Below are positions 43,522 to 52,214 of a stretch of 64,000 nt of DNA, one piece after another. Both the position numbers and the translations under genes were made by a program. Positions within the stretch are counted from its first letter, which is position 1. Every line of letters begins with the position of its first letter. The stretch comes from CAYJEQ01 sp964371155 (GTDB lineage Bacteria > Bacillota > Clostridia > Oscillospirales > Ruminococcaceae). The DNA lies in NCBI GenBank assembly GCA_964371155.1, contig CAYJLI010000006.1:1-64000 (forward strand), read 5' to 3'. The notes beneath the pieces are model-generated. The model was given only the letters and a program-made list of their open reading frames with translations, did not search any database and was not told where the DNA came from.

Positions 43522-44688
43522 ATGGGATATTTGATGAATACATATAAGCGTTTTAACATCTGCATTGTAAAAGGCGAGGGTGCTAAAGTGTGGGATGATA
43601 AAGGCAATGAATATATAGATTTTACAAGTGGGATAGGTGTTAGCTCGCTCGGATATAATAACCCCAAAATTACAGATGCTATTTCAGAGCAGTCGAAAAA
43701 GGTAATGCATATGTCAAACCTTTTTTATAACGAAAATGATGAAAAATTAGCAGAAAAAATTTGCAAAGCAACAGGGATGAAAAATGTATTTTTTGCAAAT
43801 AGCGGCGCCGAAGCAAACGAGGGCGCAATAAAGCTTGCAAGAAAATACAGCAGTAATAAATACTCAGCCGAAAGATGCGAGATTATCACACTCAATAACT
43901 CTTTCCACGGCAGAACAATAGCCACACTTAAAGCCACGGGACAAGAAAAATTCCACAAAGATTTCTCACCATTCCCAGACGGATTTAAATACGCAAATGC
44001 GGATGATATAGAAGATGTAAAAAGCAAAATAAATGATAAAACTTGTGCGATCATGATAGAAATTATACAGGGCGAGGGTGGAGTAGTTCCACTCAGTAAA
44101 GCTTTTGTGTCCGATATAGCGAAAATATGCGAAGAAAAAGATATACTTTTAATCATTGATGAAGTTCAAACAGGTGTCGGCAGATGTGCAGCATTCTGTG
44201 CATTTATGTTGTATGGAATAAAGCCCGATATATTTACCTTAGCCAAAGGCCTTGGGGGTGGTATTCCGATAGGAGCGGTTGTAGCAGGGGAGAAATGCGA
44301 AAAGACATTTGTCTACTCCGACCACGGCTCAACATTCGGAGGCAATCCACTTTGCACCGCAGTGGGCAACGCAGTGGTTGACACTATTGACGAAGCATTC
44401 CTATCCGAAATAAATAAAAAAGGCGAATATTTAAAGGCAAAGCTTTCGGAAATGAATATCCCATTTGTAACAGATGTTAGAGGCATGGGGCTAATGATAG
44501 GAATTGGAATTGATGACTCCAAACTAAACTCCGATTTAGCTAATAAAATTATCGAAAAAGGTGTGCTAATACTCACAGCAGGTAATAATGCACTGAGAAT
44601 GTTGCCCCCACTGATTATTGGATATGATGAAATAGACACAGCTGTGAAAATTATAAAAGAAACTCTAATGGAAGAAGCGAAAGTTTGA
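43522..44688 (+). CDS. argD: Acetylornithine aminotransferase ArgD
   Basis: A 388-aa class III pyridoxal-phosphate aminotransferase that converts N-acetylglutamate semialdehyde to N-acetylornithine. FANSGAEANEGAIKLARKY (about 93-111) is the phosphate-binding region. IIDEVQTGVGR (about 213-223) has the PLP aspartate. TLAKGLGGGIPIG (about 238-250) has the Schiff-base lysine. GSTFGGNPL is the family's conserved loop. The start has AAGGAG upstream. argF follows after 134 bases that hold a structured leader repeat, which may separate argF expression from the rest of the operon. Confidence 0.93.
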   Translation: MGYLMNTYKRFNICIVKGEGAKVWDDKGNEYIDFTSGIGVSSLGYNNPKITDAISEQSKKVMHMSNLFYNENDEKLAEKICKATGMKNVFFANSGAEANEGAIKLARKYSSNKYSAERCEIITLNNSFHGRTIATLKATGQEKFHKDFSPFPDGFKYANADDIEDVKSKINDKTCAIMIEIIQGEGGVVPLSKAFVSDIAKICEEKDILLIIDEVQTGVGRCAAFCAFMLYGIKPDIFTLAKGLGGGIPIGAVVAGEKCEKTFVYSDHGSTFGGNPLCTAVGNAVVDTIDEAFLSEINKKGEYLKAKLSEMNIPFVTDVRGMGLMIGIGIDDSKLNSDLANKIIEKGVLILTAGNNALRMLPPLIIGYDEIDTAVKIIKETLMEEAKV

Positions 44689-44718
44689 AAATAAATTTCA
44701 AACTTCTTCATTTAAAAG

Positions 44719-44822
44719 CCGTTTTTCTCGTCTGAGGAGTCAGACAACCGAAAAACATGGCACATTTATGACCATTGTATATGGCTATTGTGTGCTTTTA
44801 GCAGAAAGGAATGGTCAAAATT
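44719..44822 (+). repeat. Structured leader repeat, copy B (upstream of argF)
   Basis: It aligns with the minus strand of 21211-21314. The outer pairing is GTTTTTC (44721-44727) with GAAAAAC (44750-44756), enclosing a perfect GTCTGA/TCAGAC stem (44730-44745). A second hairpin pairs TGACCATT (44769-44776) with AATGGTCA (44810-44817), abutting the AAAGGA ribosome binding site. In copy A the inner stem keeps pairing with a U-G change. The segment ends at the argF start codon. Confidence 0.7.
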
Positions 44823-45728
44823 ATGAAAAATCTATTTAAAATGCTCGACCTTACAAAAGAAGAAATAATAGAAATACTCGAGCTTGCAGATAAGCTAAAA
44901 GAAGAAACAAAAAATAAAATCCCCCACAGGCATTTAGAGGGTAAAACAATCGGAATGATATTTGAAAAATCCTCCACAAGGACGAGAGTTTCTTTCGAAG
45001 TTGGTATATCACAGCTTGGTGGAGTGCCACTATTTCTATCCAGCAATGATTTGCAAATAGGTAGGGGAGAGCCAATTGAAGACACCGCAAGAGTGCTTGG
45101 AAGATACCTTGACGGTATAATGATAAGAACATTTAAGCAGGAAACTGTTGAAAAGCTTGCAGAATACTCAAAGCTCCCAGTAATAAACGGACTAACGGAC
45201 TTTTCACACCCCTGCCAGATACTTGCCGACCTCATGACAATCAAAGAGCATAAAGGCAAATTAGAGGGGCTAAAGCTCGCATTTATAGGCGATGGAAACA
45301 ATGTTTGCAACAGCCTGATAGTTGGAGCACTGAAAGTGGGAATGAAAGTTTCGGTGGCATGCCCTAAGGGATATGAGCCCGACGAGGTAATACTCGAATT
45401 TGCTAAGGGAAAAGACTTTACACTGACAGATGATCCCAAAACAGCCGCAAAAGATGCGGATGTGCTTGTTACCGATGTATGGGCGAGCATGGGGCAGGAA
45501 GATGAGGCTCAAAAACGCAAAATAGCCTTTGATGGTTATATTATAAACAACGAATTAATGAGCATAGCAAATAACGATGCAATGGTACTTCACTGCTTAC
45601 CCGCGCACAGGGAAGAAGAAATTTCAACAGAAGTATTTGAAGCAAATGCAAAATATATATTTGACGAAGCAGAAAATCGCTTGCACGCACAAAAAGCCGT
45701 AATGGTTAAGCTCTATAAGGAGGACTAA
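44823..45728 (+). CDS. argF: Ornithine carbamoyltransferase ArgF
   Basis: A 301-aa trimeric enzyme that joins ornithine and carbamoyl phosphate to give citrulline. The carbamoyl-phosphate site is FEKSSTRTRVSFE (about 44-56), DLMTIKEHKG and HPCQILADL are conserved, and the ornithine loop is HCLPAHRGEE-like HCLPAHREEE (about 259-268). ATG 44823 is chosen: AAAGGA lies 12 bases upstream, and the ATG at 44811 touches that site. It is preceded by the structured leader repeat and followed after four bases by a 70-aa gene with a full ribosome binding site. Confidence 0.95.
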   Translation: MKNLFKMLDLTKEEIIEILELADKLKEETKNKIPHRHLEGKTIGMIFEKSSTRTRVSFEVGISQLGGVPLFLSSNDLQIGRGEPIEDTARVLGRYLDGIMIRTFKQETVEKLAEYSKLPVINGLTDFSHPCQILADLMTIKEHKGKLEGLKLAFIGDGNNVCNSLIVGALKVGMKVSVACPKGYEPDEVILEFAKGKDFTLTDDPKTAAKDADVLVTDVWASMGQEDEAQKRKIAFDGYIINNELMSIANNDAMVLHCLPAHREEEISTEVFEANAKYIFDEAENRLHAQKAVMVKLYKED

Positions 45729-45732
45729 AACC

Positions 45733-45945
45733 ATGAGTGATAATAATGTAATGTTTAAAATTAGCAAAGACCATCTGCAAGAAGCAATAGTACTCGCCGA
45801 TACGTTCCTAAGTAAGGGGTACAATCTCTTTGCAGAGGGCGATTTAGCAAATGAATTTAACAAAAATTTTATTGCAACAAGTGTATTCCATGATGATTTG
45901 CAGATGAAGTTTTTAATCACCGATGAAATGTTTGCAACAGCATAA
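45733..45945 (+). CDS. 70-aa protein of unknown function at the end of the arginine operon
   Basis: A small acidic cytosolic protein with no family I recognise. It has a full AAGGAGG site that overlaps the end of argF, begins four bases after the argF stop, and is followed directly by the operon's terminator. So it should be translated with argF. It has no signal peptide or membrane segment. The composition is mixed, with helical N-terminal half (KDHLQEAIVLADTFLSKGYN) and hydrophobic tail (MKFLITDEMFATA). It could be a small partner of an arginine enzyme or a passenger gene. The context makes it likely to be real. Confidence 0.7.
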   Translation: MSDNNVMFKISKDHLQEAIVLADTFLSKGYNLFAEGDLANEFNKNFIATSVFHDDLQMKFLITDEMFATA

Positions 45946-45954
45946 AAATAAGAA

Positions 45955-46012
45955 AAATTCGGAGTATTTCACTGTGAAAAATCAGTAGAATACTCCGAAA
46001 TTTTTTATTATA
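45955..46012 (+). terminator. Intrinsic terminator of the arginine operon
   Basis: TTCGGAGTATT and AATACTCCGAA with an inner ACTG/CAGT stem form a hairpin followed by ATTTTTTATT. Confidence 0.9.
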
Positions 46013-46050
46013 GTTTCTCAAAGGTAACTATGGTACTTTTTAGTGCTTAC

Positions 46051-46079
46051 TTTACAAATATATTCCACTGCTATATTAT
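46051..46079 (+). promoter_or_regulatory. Candidate promoter upstream of the second mobile element
   Basis: TTTACA (46051-46056) and TATTAT (46074-46079) are 17 bases apart. If it drives the flavin/Fe-S gene, the element at 46099-46199 lies in that gene's untranslated leader. Confidence 0.45.
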
Positions 46080-46088
46080 AATAAACAT

Positions 46089-46209
46089 AATAGCTTTACA
46101 ATGTTAGCAACTTAAGCTGTAGAATATTTTTTTGTATATCTTTCCCCGCCTACGTCGGGAAAAGATATACGGGATAATTTTCTTAAGTTGTTGACATTGA
46201 ATAGCTTTA
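46089..46209. mobile_element. Miniature inverted-repeat element, copy 2, with 10-bp target duplication
   Basis: The element spans 46099-46199 (101 bp). Its ends are CAATGTTAGCAACTTAAG and CTTAAGTTGTTGACATTG, imperfect inverted repeats (16 of 18 matching by eye). It is flanked by AATAGCTTTA at 46089-46098 and 46200-46209. It carries a central hairpin, and it is the same family as 36641-36739 in opposite orientation. No coding capacity. Confidence 0.88.
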
Positions 46210-46231
46210 ATTAAAATAGGAGGGATATAAA

Positions 46232-46900
46232 ATGACTATCAAAGAAATTTATGAGAAATTCGATAAAATCGGATGCCTTTCATTTACCACTATAAATGAC
46301 GAGGGCGAGCCTATATCACGCATTGCACATCTAAGGGGATATGACGAAGATGGCATATATTTTATGACTATGTATACAAAAGGTTTTTACAAAGAGCTTA
46401 AAGAGCAGAAAAAACTTTCAATATGTGGCCTTGGTGCAAATACTGCAGTCGCTCATGACGCAAACGGTATGCCTGTATTTGAGGGAGGATATGCAATCCG
46501 CATGACTGGTACGGTCAAAGAAATACCCATTGAAGACATCAAGGCGAAAAACAATCCAATATTTGATGTCTGTATAAAAGATCAAGTGAAATACAATGCA
46601 ATGGTAGTTTTCTGTATTACATCTGGCAGGGGGGATGTGTTTGATTACGATTTCGCCATGAAAAATCGTGACCATAAACTTCAGCGTACTTACTTTGCAT
46701 ACAATGGAGCTAAGCCTAAATACCGTGGTCTTATTATAGATAAAGACAAATGCATTTCTTGCGGTATCTGTAAGGAGAAATGCACTTTTAAGGCAATTTA
46801 TACCGAGGACGAAAGCTATGTAGTTGATAAACACCGCTGCGATGAATGTGGCGACTGTTATTTAAACTGCCCTGCTGAGGCAATAAGTTATCACAAATAA
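46232..46900 (+). CDS. FMN-binding split-barrel (pyridoxamine oxidase-like) protein fused to a dicluster ferredoxin
   Basis: A 222-aa cytosolic protein. Residues 1 to about 140 form a pyridoxamine 5'-phosphate oxidase-like FMN barrel (ISRIAHLRGYDEDGIYFMT). A C-terminal dicluster ferredoxin follows, with CISCGICKEKC (about 173-183) and CDECGDCYLNCP (about 203-214). The fusion suggests a flavin reductase or redox sensor that exchanges electrons with Fe-S proteins; the substrate is unknown. GGAGG precedes the ATG. A mobile element lies 32 bases before the start. Confidence 0.85.
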   Translation: MTIKEIYEKFDKIGCLSFTTINDEGEPISRIAHLRGYDEDGIYFMTMYTKGFYKELKEQKKLSICGLGANTAVAHDANGMPVFEGGYAIRMTGTVKEIPIEDIKAKNNPIFDVCIKDQVKYNAMVVFCITSGRGDVFDYDFAMKNRDHKLQRTYFAYNGAKPKYRGLIIDKDKCISCGICKEKCTFKAIYTEDESYVVDKHRCDECGDCYLNCPAEAISYHK

Positions 46901-46930
46901 AAAACTTGATAAAACTAAGCAATAAATTAA

Positions 46931-46966
46931 AACGGACATGGCATAGCTATGTCCATTTTAAATATA
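46931..46966 (+). terminator. Intrinsic terminator
   Basis: GGACATGGC and GCTATGTCC pair (9 bp, one wobble) around ATA, followed by ATTTTAAAT. Confidence 0.75.
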
Positions 46967-47072
46967 TAGTATTAATTATATTTAAGTTGTATTTTAATGG
47001 GATTTGTAGTAAAATATATTATATCCCTTGTAAGGGTGATTTATATTGATACTCATAGAAAGAGGTACAGCA

Positions 47073-48263
47073 GTGAAAAAATGTGTAATATGTGATACCA
47101 CATTAAAAGGTGAAATCTGCCCAAATTGCGGCATGAATCATTCTAAATCTACATCAAAGCCGCTTGTGGACAGCCACAAATTCAGGGACTACGGTCAAGT
47201 GAGCAACAAAAATTACGATAATAATGCAGATTATACCGACACAAGCAAGGAATATGAATTTAACAGCTCAAAACAAGAATACATATTTGATAACAAAGAG
47301 GATGGTAATAATAATTCGAGCAACGAAAATAAGACCTCTGCTTCATTTAAGCAACTTGGACAGGAGCAGTGGAAAAATAATAGTAATTGGCAAAAAAACG
47401 CCCCAAAAACTACCAATAAAAAAGGTTGTGGTTGTTTACTATTTATAGCAGCATTTTTGCTATTTAATTTTTTAATTCCAATAATAAGCATGTTTACTTC
47501 TATAACAATGCCCTTTTCATTTTTTGGATCAACACCCGAACCAATGCCTGAAATTTATTCCGATTTTGCTCTATCAGAGGTAGAAGTAGAAGTAAGTAAT
47601 GGCGATGTTGAGTATGTGGACGATGTAGAAGATTACTATGGTGACGAATATGTTATCGGCTATGACGACGATTTTTTTGAGAGCGGCTCAGATATAACCA
47701 TGCCCGAATATGAAGATTTTATACTTTACGAAACAGATGAATACTATCGCTATTTAAATCAAGGAGTATATATTATTGGCGTGGATTTACCTTCAGGTGT
47801 ATACAGCGGAGAGTATTATGATGATGCATTTTACTCACTAACCGTTAATAATGCAGAAGTGATGATAGAAGATTTCTACGAATTCCCACTCTATGAGGGC
47901 GATGTATTAGTAATAACTGGGGATGAATCATTTGAACTATACGCACACTCACACACCCCTCCCACACTCACCGTGGTAAATGAAGATATCTACGATTACA
48001 GATATTACATCCAAGGTGAAATTGCAGGGATTGATTATCCAGTGGGCACATATGATATATGGCATATGAATGGCAGCAGTGGAATGGTGCATATAATTTA
48101 TCCAGAGGATTTTGCGATGGAGAGCTTTAGTTTTAAGCTTAGTGATGAAAATTATTCTCAGTGGTATTTTGACAATGTACCCCTCCCATTCGGCACTGAA
48201 ATCCTCCATGACGAAGGCATGGTACTAACTATTGACAATAGTTTATTTGAATATTTGTCTTAA
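47073..48263 (+). CDS. Zinc-ribbon membrane protein with a duplicated extracellular domain
   Basis: A 396-aa protein of unknown function. The start is a GTG at 47073 with AGAGG seven bases upstream; the frame extends nine more codons to a TTG with no site. The N-terminus is a zinc ribbon (CVICDTTLKGEICPNCG, about 4-20), followed by a polar Ser/Asn/Lys-rich linker and one membrane helix (about 125-145). An acidic Asp/Glu/Tyr-rich stretch leads to an external part with two related units: YIIGVDLPSGVYSGEY (about 235-250) and EIAGIDYPVGTYDIW (about 318-332). The zinc-ribbon-membrane-domain design is common in clostridia. It is a single gene with its own terminator. Confidence 0.75.
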   Translation: MKKCVICDTTLKGEICPNCGMNHSKSTSKPLVDSHKFRDYGQVSNKNYDNNADYTDTSKEYEFNSSKQEYIFDNKEDGNNNSSNENKTSASFKQLGQEQWKNNSNWQKNAPKTTNKKGCGCLLFIAAFLLFNFLIPIISMFTSITMPFSFFGSTPEPMPEIYSDFALSEVEVEVSNGDVEYVDDVEDYYGDEYVIGYDDDFFESGSDITMPEYEDFILYETDEYYRYLNQGVYIIGVDLPSGVYSGEYYDDAFYSLTVNNAEVMIEDFYEFPLYEGDVLVITGDESFELYAHSHTPPTLTVVNEDIYDYRYYIQGEIAGIDYPVGTYDIWHMNGSSGMVHIIYPEDFAMESFSFKLSDENYSQWYFDNVPLPFGTEILHDEGMVLTIDNSLFEYLS

Positions 48264-48287
48264 TCTTATCAGTACTTTTTACAATCT

Positions 48288-48340
48288 AAAACGGTCTATT
48301 TTCACCGCATATAGCGATGGAAATAGACCGTTTTTAATCA
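48288..48340. terminator. Terminator between convergent genes
   Basis: AAACGGTCTATTT and AAATAGACCGTTT form a 13-bp stem with inner pairs, followed by TTTAATC; on the minus strand TTTTAGATTG follows. Confidence 0.85.
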
Positions 48341-48352
48341 TATTATAGAGTT

Positions 48353-49408
48353 TTATGCATTCTTTTGTCTGCTAAGTAGTTTTCTACCAGGGCAGTCACT
48401 GCCTCTGCCCTCATGCCAAAAGCAAGTTGGACACTGGACACATTTGCCTACATTATTATCATCTTTAGCATCATTTGGCCAGTTTGGATTTACCAAAGCC
48501 CCCCTGCCTATACATACCATATCAACATTTGTAAGCTCTGTAACACGCTCTGCATCATCACGGCTTTTAATTCCATACACCGCAAAAACAGGGACATTTA
48601 CTCCTTTTTTTATCTCACCTGCACCATAGATAACATCTGCAAAAGGGAAATCACTCGGTGCAAAGGCGTCCGCTCTAAGTGAAAATCCTGAAGATACATT
48701 TAAAAAGTCAATGCCAATTTCTTCGAAAATTTTGCCATGGCGTATGCCATCTTCCAAGGTGGGTTCAAAGCATCCCATCCTGATACCAACTACAAATTTT
48801 TCAGAAACTTTCGCTCTGATTTTGGAGAGAATGTTTTTTACAATCAATGTTTCATCCTCGCCGTAAGCATCATCTCTTTGATTTACCCTTTTGTTTAAAA
48901 ATTGTGTTAGTAGGTAATTGTGGGCGCCATGTAGCTCAACACCGTCATATCCTGCTTTTTCAGCCCTAATAGCGGCGGATACATATGCATCTTCGATTTC
49001 TACTACTTCCTCAAAGCTCAATCCTCGAGCTGTTCTGTTTTTTTCCGTACATGGGGACGCTGAAACAACATCTTCACCCACCGCAATAAGGCCAGCGTGG
49101 TGAATTTGCAAAAAAGCAGGGGTGTTTTCCGCATGGATAACATTTACTATGCTCCTATGCCCGTCAATATGTGCATCATCCCAAATGCCAAGCTGGTCTT
49201 TTGAGAGCCTACCATTTGCAGAAATGGCTGTAGCCTCTACGACTATTGCACCAAATCCACCCTTTGCCATTTCGGTGTAGTGGGAAATATTCTTCTCACC
49301 AACAAAACCACCCTCTTTGGCATATCCAAAACATACAAGAGGTGGAAGACAAATTCGGTTTTTAACCGTAATGTCCCTGATTTTAAACTCTTCAAATAAA
49401 TTTTTCAT
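48353..49408 (-). CDS. NADH:flavin oxidoreductase / old yellow enzyme family protein
   Basis: A 351-aa FMN enzyme with a TIM barrel. It matches the N-terminal part of enoate reductases: IKNRICLPP-like VKNRICLPPLV (about 16-26), the substrate-binding HHAG (about 102-105) and HGAHNYLLTQFL (about 159-170). RDDAYG and GIRMG are typical. The C-terminus ends in CVQCPTCFWHEGRGSDCPGRK, a cysteine cluster for a possible 4Fe-4S centre. The flavodoxin-fold domain of full-length 2-enoate reductases is absent. The substrate is not known. GGAGG precedes the ATG. Confidence 0.87.
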   Translation of the reverse strand: MKNLFEEFKIRDITVKNRICLPPLVCFGYAKEGGFVGEKNISHYTEMAKGGFGAIVVEATAISANGRLSKDQLGIWDDAHIDGHRSIVNVIHAENTPAFLQIHHAGLIAVGEDVVSASPCTEKNRTARGLSFEEVVEIEDAYVSAAIRAEKAGYDGVELHGAHNYLLTQFLNKRVNQRDDAYGEDETLIVKNILSKIRAKVSEKFVVGIRMGCFEPTLEDGIRHGKIFEEIGIDFLNVSSGFSLRADAFAPSDFPFADVIYGAGEIKKGVNVPVFAVYGIKSRDDAERVTELTNVDMVCIGRGALVNPNWPNDAKDDNNVGKCVQCPTCFWHEGRGSDCPGRKLLSRQKNA

Positions 49409-49499
49409 ATAAATCCTCCAAATATTAAATTATAGGCTAATGACTTAGGTGTTACCCAAAGGCGAAATTTCACAGCTATTCACTATAACCTATTTGCTT

Positions 49500-50663
49500 T
49501 TAAATAATCCCATCGTCAGTTAGTAGCTTTTTAAGGGTTTGCTCCACTTTGTACTCACTGCAAAACTCTTCTATTTCGGTTAAAAGATTGGAAGTATCAT
49601 TCTTCTTTTTGCCACGCTTAGCCCGAATCATGATATTTTTCGGCGAATGTGCAAAATCAACAAATTCGAGCACCTGTGTATTATATCCGCATATTTCAAG
49701 CAAATTTGCCCTTATGCTGTCGGTAGCGAGTGCAGACATTCTCTCTTTAATCAGTCCATACCTTGTAAAAATAGTGTTTACATCGCCTTTTATAGCAGAA
49801 TTTATTTCATGCTGGCAGCAGGGGACGGATATAATCATCTCCGCAGAGAGCTTCACTGCATGATATAGGGCGTAATCAGTAGCGGTATCGCAGGCGTGTA
49901 GAGTAATTACCATATCCACCTTTTCACTGTCCTTATAATCGGCTATGTCCCCATGATGAAAGACGAGATTTTCATAATTATATTTCTTAGCCAAAGCATT
50001 ACAGTCAGATATTACCTGCTCTTTTAAATCCATGCCGACAATCCTTGTCGGTATTTTTTTTATGAAATTAAGGTAGTGATAAACTATAAATGTAAGGTAG
50101 CTCTTTCCACAGCCAAAATCAATGATATTAAGCGCCGTGGGTGGGGAAGTCTTAATCATGTCTTCGATAAACTCTATAAATCTATTAATCTGCCTGTATT
50201 TATCATACATAGAATTTATTACTTTTCCCTCAGCGGAAAAAATCCCTAAATCATAGAGTGCAGGTATCATAACACCCTCTTTTATTAGATATTCCTTTTC
50301 TCGGTTGTGGTTTTTTATAGCAGTTTCAGCAGACGATTTTCTTAGTTTCCGATTGGAAAGAAGTTTTTCCTTTTTAGTAAATTTTACACTGTAATCATAA
50401 CTATCATCACTAAAAGCAAACTGTCTAAATTCCTTATGCAAAAGCTCATCTAAGAATTCTTTTACTTCTAAAATAGAATAATTATAGTGGAAAGATTGTG
50501 TAGTGGTAAAAAGCTCAATTTGATATTTGCTTTCTCCACCTATGTACATGAGAGTGATTTTACCCTTTTTATAGCTTTTCTCTGAATTTCGGGAGTCGCT
50601 AAATATTCCACTTATCGCTTTACCACTCGCAAATATATCTAAAAAGTCGTTTAATTCTTTCAT
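49500..50663 (-). CDS. Class I SAM-dependent methyltransferase (Methyltransf_32-like)
   Basis: A 387-aa cytosolic protein. The C-terminal half is a Rossmann methyltransferase with motif I NIIDFGCGKSYLTFIVYHYL (about 198-217) and VGMDLKEQVISDCN (about 228-241). VITLHACDTATDYAL (about 271-285) and SVPCCQHE resemble the GSTCD/Methyltransf_32 family, whose substrates are often RNA. The N-terminal 150 residues form a separate domain. RNA modification is suggested by family but not shown. AAAAGGATG lies before the ATG. Confidence 0.82.
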   Translation of the reverse strand: MKELNDFLDIFASGKAISGIFSDSRNSEKSYKKGKITLMYIGGESKYQIELFTTTQSFHYNYSILEVKEFLDELLHKEFRQFAFSDDSYDYSVKFTKKEKLLSNRKLRKSSAETAIKNHNREKEYLIKEGVMIPALYDLGIFSAEGKVINSMYDKYRQINRFIEFIEDMIKTSPPTALNIIDFGCGKSYLTFIVYHYLNFIKKIPTRIVGMDLKEQVISDCNALAKKYNYENLVFHHGDIADYKDSEKVDMVITLHACDTATDYALYHAVKLSAEMIISVPCCQHEINSAIKGDVNTIFTRYGLIKERMSALATDSIRANLLEICGYNTQVLEFVDFAHSPKNIMIRAKRGKKKNDTSNLLTEIEEFCSEYKVEQTLKKLLTDDGII

Positions 50664-50734
50664 AATCCAATCATCCTTTTGTTGCTGTAAGAAAAACTAA
50701 ATATTAATCACCTATTTACTTATTCCTACTTTTT

Positions 50735-50777
50735 TAAAAATGGGAGTGGCACAATAAATATACACCACTCCCAAAAA
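50735..50777 (-). terminator. Terminator of the prfA-coaE-M18 operon
   Basis: On the minus strand GGGAGTGG and CCACTCCC pair, followed by ATTTTTAAAAAAG. Confidence 0.75.
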
Positions 50778-50799
50778 ACTCTATTTTTACTGACAATAA

Positions 50800-52203
50800 C
50801 TACTGTGCCGCTTTGATGAATGCATCAAACGCCCTGTAAGCCATATAAGTGTCAATTTTTGATACTATTTCAAAAGGCGCATGCATGGAAAGTACTGGCA
50901 CGCCTAAGTCAACTGTATCAACGCCATACTCAGCTATAAACGCCGCAACAGTACCGCCGCCGCCTTGGTCAACCTTGCCTAAAAGTCCTGTCTGCCATAC
51001 AACGGATGCATTATCTAAGAAAGTTCTCACATAGTGCATATATTCAGCGGAAGCATCGCTTGAACCGCCCTTGCCGCCACTACCAGTGTACTTAGTGATA
51101 ACTACACCCTTATTAAAATAAGCGGTGTTATTAGCTTCAGTAACTTCTGGGAATGTGGGGTCGAAAGCACAGCTTACATCAGCCGATAAGCATTTTGATT
51201 TAGCGAAAATATCCCTGCCCTTAGCGCCCATGCCCTCTGCTAAATCTTCAATAAAATACTCAAGATAATTAGCTCTGAGTCCTGTGGCACCTGCTGAACC
51301 GATTTCTTCTTTATCTGCAAGCACATTTACCCATGTGTATTCAGGGGATAGGTTTTGCAGTGATGCCATAATAGAAGTGTATGCACACACTCTGTCGTCA
51401 TGGCCATATGCACCGAGCATACTTCTGTCAAGCCCTACATCTGCGGCATTTTGTACAGGTACTAACGAGAGCTCAGCAGAAACAAAGTCCGCTTCTATTA
51501 CGCCATATTTTTCAAAGAGCATATTTAGTATATTAAGCTTAACTTTTTCGCTTGCCTTATCGTCTTTAAAAGGTCTTGAGCCTATAAGCACATTGAGGTC
51601 TTCGCCTTTGATAGCATCCTTTATAGGTTTTCCCATCTGGTCTTTGCCTAAGTGTGGGAGCAAATCAGTGATGCAAAATACAGGGTCATTTTCGCCCTCT
51701 CCGATTGCAACAGTTACCTTACTGCCATCTTTTTTCATGATTACACCATGGAGTGAAAGGGGAAGTGCCACCCATTGGTATTTTTTAATTCCACCATAGT
51801 AATGAGTTTTTAGATAGGCGATTTCTTTATTTTCATAAAGTGGGTTTGGTTTTAAATCAAGCCTTGGGGAGTCTATATGGCTTGCAAGTATCTTAACCCC
51901 ATCTGTTATTGGCTTACTGCCCACAACTGCAAATACTAAAGCTTTGCCACGGTTGTTTTGATAAATTTTATCCCCCGCCTTGTAAGCCTTACCGGGTACA
52001 AACTCAGAAAAGCCCTTTTCCTTTAGCATTTCTATTGTATAGTCCACGCATTCGCGCTCTGTTTTACCATTATCGAGGTAGTTTTTATATCCCTCGTTAA
52101 AACTGTCCACTGCGGATAGTTCTTTGTCGTCGATCACTTCGCATGCATGTTTTGGCTTATAGCAAAGTTTTTCCTGTAAAAGCTGTCCTGCTGATTTTTC
52201 CAT
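50800..52203 (-). CDS. M18 family aminopeptidase
   Basis: A 467-aa cytosolic metallo-aminopeptidase of the M18 (aspartyl aminopeptidase/ApeA) family. Two-metal binding residues are in ILASHIDSPRLDLKP (about 106-120), LADKEEIGSAG (about 293-303) and the terminal VPVLSMHAPFEIVSK (about 436-450). It trims N-terminal acidic or neutral residues from peptides. GGAG lies before the ATG. It is last in the operon DUF951-prfA-sua5-coaE-slt-M18, 11 bases after the lytic transglycosylase. Confidence 0.9.
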   Translation of the reverse strand: MEKSAGQLLQEKLCYKPKHACEVIDDKELSAVDSFNEGYKNYLDNGKTERECVDYTIEMLKEKGFSEFVPGKAYKAGDKIYQNNRGKALVFAVVGSKPITDGVKILASHIDSPRLDLKPNPLYENKEIAYLKTHYYGGIKKYQWVALPLSLHGVIMKKDGSKVTVAIGEGENDPVFCITDLLPHLGKDQMGKPIKDAIKGEDLNVLIGSRPFKDDKASEKVKLNILNMLFEKYGVIEADFVSAELSLVPVQNAADVGLDRSMLGAYGHDDRVCAYTSIMASLQNLSPEYTWVNVLADKEEIGSAGATGLRANYLEYFIEDLAEGMGAKGRDIFAKSKCLSADVSCAFDPTFPEVTEANNTAYFNKGVVITKYTGSGGKGGSSDASAEYMHYVRTFLDNASVVWQTGLLGKVDQGGGGTVAAFIAEYGVDTVDLGVPVLSMHAPFEIVSKIDTYMAYRAFDAFIKAAQ

Positions 52204-52214
52204 AATGTTCTCCT

